This document shows, piece by piece, positions 15,938 through 19,026 of a DNA stretch of 19,026 nucleotides. The notes under the pieces are model-generated. The model had not been told where the DNA came from, did not search any database, and saw only the letters and a program-made list of their open reading frames with translations. A program made the position numbers and the translations under genes. Origin of the DNA: REEB470 sp032117095 (GTDB lineage: Bacteria; Bacillota; Bacilli; Paenibacillales; YIM-B00363); NCBI GenBank assembly GCA_032117095.1, contig JAULZZ010000136.1:1-19026 (forward strand). The letters are read 5' to 3'. Within the stretch, counting starts at the first letter, position 1; every line of letters begins with the position of its first letter.

Positions 15938-16039
15938 TACGAAACACTAATTAAAAGCTTCTACGAAGAGCGATTGTTTCTACGAGAGAGCACAGTAATT
16001 TTTCACCAATAGGGTTTCTGTATTCAAACCGTGTTTCGT
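15938..16039 (+). repeat. Dispersed ~102-bp palindromic element, copy D (divergent)
   Basis: Ends are TACGAAACAC and GTGTTTCGTC. The right third (CACCAATAGGGTTTCTGTATTCAAACCGTG region, 16003-16033) matches copies A-C, while the middle is diverged and contains GCACAGTAAT, close to the reverse complement of ATCACTGTGC found at the same place in copy C. The hairpin is kept as GGTTTctgtattcAAACC. The last codons and stop of lpdV fall inside the right end. Confidence 0.8.
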
Positions 16040-17505
16040 CTTGGCGTAAGTCCCATGCTTTTTTGAATATCCCAATCGTAGGCACGACTCACACGTGCAA
16101 ATGACTCCGCCATCGACGGATGCGGATATACGACAACGCCCATCTCCCATGCGGTCGCTTCCACAAGACGCGCCAAGGAAACGGTAGCGATCATCTCCGT
16201 CACGTGCAAGCCAATCAAATGGACGCCGATCACATTGCGTGTATCCCGTGCGATGACCATTTTGATCATCCCCTCCGTTGCTCCGTGCACCAACGATTTG
16301 TTGTGCGACGACAATGATCGTTGTACAACATCTACCGCAATATTATGTTGTTGCGCTTGTTGTGATGTATACCCGATTGAGGCGATCTCTGGTCGTCCAT
16401 ACAGGCAACGGGGCACGTCCCACACCGAGAATGGCCGTGTCGGCACCCCACACAAATGATCTGCGGCAATCTCTCCTTGGTACGTTGCGGCATGGGCAAG
16501 CTGTACGCCACCGTTCACATCTCCGATGGCATACATGTGGGATTCATTCGTCTGCATCCATTCATTGACTTGCACGGCCCCGTGGTGAACGACGACATCC
16601 GTGTGTTCTAACCCCATATCTGTCACCTGGGGTACACGCCCAACTGCCACCAAGATACACTGTACAGCGATGCGCTGCGTACGGGCTGGCATAGCACCCA
16701 AACTCACGTTGATCTCCACGTGTCCATCCCGCAGTGAATCGCCCTCACAAATGTGCAACGACGTAGGATCGACTTGTGCGCCCAATAGAAACTGCACGCC
16801 TCGAGTAGCCAAGCTCTGTTGCATCTGTTGTGCAAGTGTCTCATCCTCTGCAGGAAGGATACGATCTGCCGCTTCGATGAGTGTGACCGAAACCCCAAAA
16901 TCGACCATCATCGATGCCCACTCGATCCCAATGACACCGCCCCCCACAATCAGCATCGACTGCGGCAGTGCGGTCAGGTGCAACGCCTCCCGACTAGTCA
17001 ATACGTATCGTCCATCCACAACCAAACCAGGAATCGTACGCGCGGATGCCCCCGTCGCCAAAATGATGTGTTCGGCATACAACGTGGTCATCCCCCCGTC
17101 TTGCTCTACGCCAACCGTACCCCGATGAGGAGAAAAAATCGTCGGGCGAATCAATCGACCACGCCCTGGGATGATGTCTAAGTTTTTTCTTTTTAAGGCA
17201 ATCTGTAACTCTTCATATAATGTCTGGACAATGCGCTGTTTGCGTTGTTGTACGACCGAAAAATCGACCTTCGGCGTCGCAATGCCCTGCACACCAAACG
17301 ATGCAGCATCACGCACCGTCGCACATACTTCTGCACTACGCAATAACGTTTTACTCGGAATACAGCCTTCGTGCAAACACGTGCCCCCCACATGCGACTG
17401 CTCCACGATCGCTACACGTTTTCCCCGTTGGGAAGCACGCAATGCCGCTCCATATCCTCCAGGTCCCCCACCGATGACGACAACATCGTATGTACTCTCC
17501 ACCAT
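16024..17505 (-). CDS. lpdV: Dihydrolipoamide dehydrogenase E3 of the branched-chain complex
   Basis: The product is 493 residues, close to Bacillus LpdV. It has the FAD-binding GGGPGG at 12-17, the redox pair Cys43/Cys48 in GGTCLHEGCIPSK, the NAD-binding VGGGVIGIEWASM, the second FAD motif MYAIGDVNGG, and the interface catalytic pair His462/Glu467 in HPSMAE. It reoxidises the E2 dihydrolipoyl group with NAD+. The start could be the ATG at 17505 or the next codon, GTG 17502, because GGGGGG lies only 2 nt before the ATG. It is the first gene of the visible cluster; ptb, bcd and buk, which precede lpdV in Bacillus subtilis, are absent. The C-terminal RNTV and the stop come from repeat copy D. 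Confidence 0.94.
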   Translation of the reverse strand: MVESTYDVVVIGGGPGGYGAALRASQRGKRVAIVEQSHVGGTCLHEGCIPSKTLLRSAEVCATVRDAASFGVQGIATPKVDFSVVQQRKQRIVQTLYEELQIALKRKNLDIIPGRGRLIRPTIFSPHRGTVGVEQDGGMTTLYAEHIILATGASARTIPGLVVDGRYVLTSREALHLTALPQSMLIVGGGVIGIEWASMMVDFGVSVTLIEAADRILPAEDETLAQQMQQSLATRGVQFLLGAQVDPTSLHICEGDSLRDGHVEINVSLGAMPARTQRIAVQCILVAVGRVPQVTDMGLEHTDVVVHHGAVQVNEWMQTNESHMYAIGDVNGGVQLAHAATYQGEIAADHLCGVPTRPFSVWDVPRCLYGRPEIASIGYTSQQAQQHNIAVDVVQRSLSSHNKSLVHGATEGMIKMVIARDTRNVIGVHLIGLHVTEMIATVSLARLVEATAWEMGVVVYPHPSMAESFARVSRAYDWDIQKSMGLTPRRNTV

Positions 17506-17560
17506 TTCCCCCCTGATGTGCCCAATGTGCTCGCGGTGTACGCAAGATGGTGCTATCGGC

Positions 17561-17566
17561 TATAAT
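17561..17566 (+). promoter_or_regulatory. Consensus -10 box in the lpdV/DUF2627 divergent gap
   Basis: A perfect TATAAT lies 44 nt before the DUF2627 start. The -35 region is weak (TGTACG 18 bp upstream). The complement carries TATTAT on the other strand, so the site may serve both divergent genes. No bkdR gene or sigma-54 promoter motif (GG/GC elements) is seen. Confidence 0.45.
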
Positions 17567-17609
17567 AGACGCACATGCTTTCACACTTACTCAAAAAGGA
17601 CGATCGACA

Positions 17610-17879
17610 ATGCCCTCCTCAAGCAGTCGCATGCTCGCTGTCATTTTGCTTGTTATTCCTGGTGGACTCGCCACATACGGGTTCATATTGATGAAACGCG
17701 CGGTATTTGTTGCCATGGGCCCCCCCACGTTCCCGTGGATCCCCTTCGTACTCGGGATGTTGCTGTTTTTCGGGGGCATCGCATTCGTCGGTGGCTGGAT
17801 TTTTTATCGCGATCGCAAACGCAACTATGTCGCCCCGCGATTTCGAGAAAAAAAACAAAGACGCGCAAAGCAACCGTAA
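17610..17879 (+). CDS. DUF2627 (YqzF-like) small membrane protein
   Basis: The product is 89 residues from the ATG at 17610, preceded by AAAAAGGA at 9 nt. Two membrane helices are visible (about 7-29, with LLVIPGGLATYGFILMK, and about 43-65, with FVLGMLLFFGGIAFVGGWIF). A very basic cytoplasmic tail begins RDRKRN. This pattern matches the DUF2627 family, whose Bacillus member lies beside the bkd operon, so the neighbourhood is conserved though the gene is divergent here. Function is unknown. A link to membrane lipid or branched-chain metabolism is only suggested by position. Confidence 0.82.
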   Translation: MPSSSSRMLAVILLVIPGGLATYGFILMKRAVFVAMGPPTFPWIPFVLGMLLFFGGIAFVGGWIFYRDRKRNYVAPRFREKKQRRAKQP

Positions 17880-17913
17880 CGTCCATCCTGCCATGAAATA
17901 ACCGTACATCCAC

Positions 17914-18031
17914 CATGCGCACGCACTATCCTATTCTCGCATGCCCTATGCGACAACGAGCGTCGACACCATCATGCGCACGCACTATCCTATTCTCGCA
18001 TGCCCTATGCGACAACGAGCGTCGACACCAT
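17914..18031. repeat. Perfect tandem duplication, 2 x 59 bp
   Basis: Two identical 59-bp units lie side by side (17914-17972 and 17973-18031), each starting CATGCGCACGCACTATCC and ending GCGTCGACACCAT. The right copy contains the last codons and TAG stop of the CuA-protein gene plus a small hairpin CGCATAGGGCATGCG (minus strand); the left copy repeats them as non-coding sequence. Confidence 0.97.
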
Positions 18032-18379
18032 CTCCACGTGACCTTCCCCACACAACACGATACAGACGATCTTGTATTCACCTGGTGTATCGAACGTGAC
18101 TTCCTTTGTCAACTCTGTGCCTTGAAGGGAAATGTTCAGCCCTTCGATCTCAATGCCATGAATCCCTTGCTTGTTAAGCAGTTCAACTTGCAACGTAGAA
18201 CCTGCCTGTACGGTGTACGTTTTTTGGTCGAATTCCCAGTTGTTTGCGACGATCTGCAGTTTGTTTTTGGCTTCTTCCTGCGCCACCTGAGCAGACGGTG
18301 GTGTTTGTGCGATCAATATGCCTACCCCTAAGGCAAACGCCCCAAAAAATAACACCGCAACAATCCATCTTCCCATCAT
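18005..18379 (-). CDS. Membrane-anchored CuA/cupredoxin protein, COX2-like
   Basis: The product is 124 residues. GGGAG lies 5 nt before the ATG at 18379, and an adjacent ATG at 18376 is also possible. Residues 4-24 form one uncleaved membrane anchor or signal. The outer domain is a beta-rich cupredoxin with all CuA ligands: His74 in QGIHGIEIEG, then Cys106-x3-Cys110-x3-His114-x2-Met117 in CIVLCGEGHVEM. This is the pattern of cytochrome oxidase subunit II. It lacks the two-helix N-terminal part of a full CtaC, and no oxidase subunit I gene is adjacent. It could be a one-helix subunit II of a ba3-type oxidase encoded elsewhere, or a stand-alone copper carrier or electron shuttle. Its 3' end is duplicated downstream. 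Confidence 0.85.
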   Translation of the reverse strand: MMGRWIVAVLFFGAFALGVGILIAQTPPSAQVAQEEAKNKLQIVANNWEFDQKTYTVQAGSTLQVELLNKQGIHGIEIEGLNISLQGTELTKEVTFDTPGEYKIVCIVLCGEGHVEMVSTLVVA

Positions 18380-18399
18380 AATCGCTCCCTTTACTCAAC

Positions 18400-18421
18400 G
18401 TATACTCCAAAAAGAGTATAC
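18400..18421. promoter_or_regulatory. Palindrome overlapping the -10 box of the CuA-protein gene
   Basis: GTATACTC-CAAAAA-GAGTATAC is a perfect 8-bp inverted repeat with a 6-bp spacer. It covers the -10 box and the start region of the CuA gene, so a bound dimeric repressor would block transcription. Its identity is unknown. It could also form a hairpin in the leader. Confidence 0.55.
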
Positions 18422-18442
18422 CATATGTATGCAAACAGGCAA
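18415..18442 (-). promoter_or_regulatory. Sigma-A-type promoter of the CuA-protein gene
   Basis: Minus strand TTGCCT (18442-18437), 16 bp, TATACT (18420-18415). The ATG is 36 nt downstream of the -10 box. Confidence 0.55.
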
Positions 18443-18476
18443 AATAAACCGCATGACGTACTTCCACCGATACGCT

Positions 18477-18519
18477 AAACACCCCTCGTCTGCTCGTATG
18501 AGCAAAACGAGAGGTGTTT
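18477..18519 (-). terminator. Long hairpin, probable terminator of the Rpn-like gene
   Basis: AAACACC-CTCGT pairs with ACGAG-GGTGTTT around an inner TGCTCgtatGAGCA stem. It lies between the stop of the Rpn-like gene and the promoter of the CuA gene. The T run is short, so termination efficiency is uncertain. Confidence 0.6.
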
Positions 18520-18602
18520 CCTCTTCGCCGATGTTGCGACTGCTATGTTGTTTCCCTTACGATACACCATGATGCATGCGTTGTGCGATCGGAGGCTACT
18601 CC

Positions 18603-19026
18603 TTACCCTTGCGCCATTTTTTTGACTTGTTCCACAGGCAATTCGATCGTTTCGGCAATTTCCTCCGCCGTGAATCCTTTGTTGAGAAACTTCATGACCG
18701 TAGTAGCGACTCCTTCTTGCAGTCCTTCTTGACGCCCTTCTTGACGCCCTTCTTGACGCCCTTCTTGACGCCCTTCTTGACGCCCTTCTTGACGCCCTTC
18801 TTGACGCCCTTCTTGAAGTCCTTCTTGAAGTCCTTCTTGACGCCCTTGACCGATGCCTTTTTCATACCCCCAACGCTCCCATGCAGGCATGATCTCCATC
18901 TTGTTCACCTCCTTTTGTTCGATGCCGAGTTCTCGCAGCAGTGCTTCGTCTTCCTCCTTGGTTGGCGCAAAATAAGTGTCTGCCACGCCCATGATCATTG
19001 CCAAATGAGCCCGTGATGTGTTTTTC
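18603..19026 (-). CDS. C-terminal part of an Rpn/PD-(D/E)XK transposase-like protein (partial)
   Basis: The frame is open from the window edge to a TAA at 18605-18603 (about 140 codons). A TTG at 19004 is in frame but the reading continues upstream of it (KNTSRAHLAMIMG), so I treat the gene as truncated by the window. The segment EIMPAWERWGYEKGIGQGRQEG, then a run of RQEG/LQEG units, then FLNKGFTAEEIAETIELPVEQVKKM is the typical tail of Rpn-family recombination-promoting nuclease / TIGR01784-type proteins: repetitive charged region followed by a small helix-turn-helix-like end. The nuclease domain would lie outside the window. Members are mobile, multi-copy and often decayed. Confidence 0.75.
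   Translation of the reverse strand, partial: KNTSRAHLAMIMGVADTYFAPTKEEDEALLRELGIEQKEVNKMEIMPAWERWGYEKGIGQGRQEGLQEGLQEGRQEGRQEGRQEGRQEGRQEGRQEGRQEGLQEGVATTVMKFLNKGFTAEEIAETIELPVEQVKKMAQG
18711..18842 (-). repeat. 12-bp coding tandem repeat, 11 units
   Basis: Eleven 12-bp units encode RQEG or LQEG. From the N-terminal side the order is R, L, L, seven R, then L. Units in the central run are identical at the DNA level. Gain or loss of a unit keeps the reading frame. Confidence 0.95.

Noticed and set aside
1..19026. tRNA or rRNA genes
   Set aside because: No cloverleaf-like segment with TTCGA-type T-loop and CCA-end pairing, and no rRNA sequence, was recognised on either strand.

Overview
The window looks like a chromosomal segment of a spore-forming, Gram-positive (Firmicutes/Bacilli) bacterium. 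The evidence is the gene content: a 74-residue GerE-type spore regulator, a YhcN/YlaJ-type sporulation lipoprotein, SpoIIM, a Bacillus-like Fur, a bkd operon in Bacillus order (lpdV-bkdAA-bkdAB-bkdB) and a surface protein with three SLH domains. Shine-Dalgarno sequences are strong (GGAGG/GGGG) and GTG and TTG starts are frequent. CGATCG is strikingly over-represented. Base composition is close to 50 % GC. A member of the Alicyclobacillaceae or a related environmental Bacilli lineage would fit, but that placement is inference.

Layout. (1) 1-3031, minus strand: the N-terminal two thirds or so of a giant secreted SLH protein whose distal part is a tandem array of cadherin-like repeats running off the window edge. 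(2) 3271-4244, minus: gerE and a sporulation lipoprotein gene, each followed by a convincing intrinsic terminator. (3) 4506-9482, plus: a small Cys-rich protein, phosphatidylserine decarboxylase, a fold-type I aminotransferase, a stand-alone CheX phosphatase and a DEAD-box-like RNA helicase. The helicase 3' end overlaps the convergent fur gene by 80 bp. (4) 9403-12152, minus: fur, spoIIM and an M20 (PepT-like) peptidase. (5) 12333-17505, minus: the branched-chain 2-oxoacid dehydrogenase cluster, transcribed lpdV > bkdAA > bkdAB > bkdB, with a divergent DUF2627 membrane protein gene. The complex makes branched-chain acyl-CoAs, the primers of iso/anteiso fatty acids. (6) 18005-19026, minus: a membrane-anchored CuA/cupredoxin protein and the C-terminal part of an Rpn/transposase-like protein with a 12-bp tandem repeat.

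The most unusual signal is a family of four dispersed, about 102-bp elements (10046-10147 inverted; 12212-12316; 13718-13820; 15938-16039). They have matching ends (TACTAAACAC...GTGTTTAGTA), conserved internal hairpins and, in the divergent copy, coordinated changes on both sides of two stems. Two copies supply the last codons and stop codon of a gene (spoIIM and lpdV). Three occupy successive intercistronic gaps of the bkd region. They look like a miniature, probably non-autonomous mobile element that may also act as an RNA structure in polycistronic mRNA.

Other items worth attention are a perfect 59-bp tandem duplication that copies the 3' end of the CuA-protein gene, a palindrome sitting on that gene's -10 box, alternative hairpins in front of fur, and recent duplication of cadherin modules in the SLH protein.
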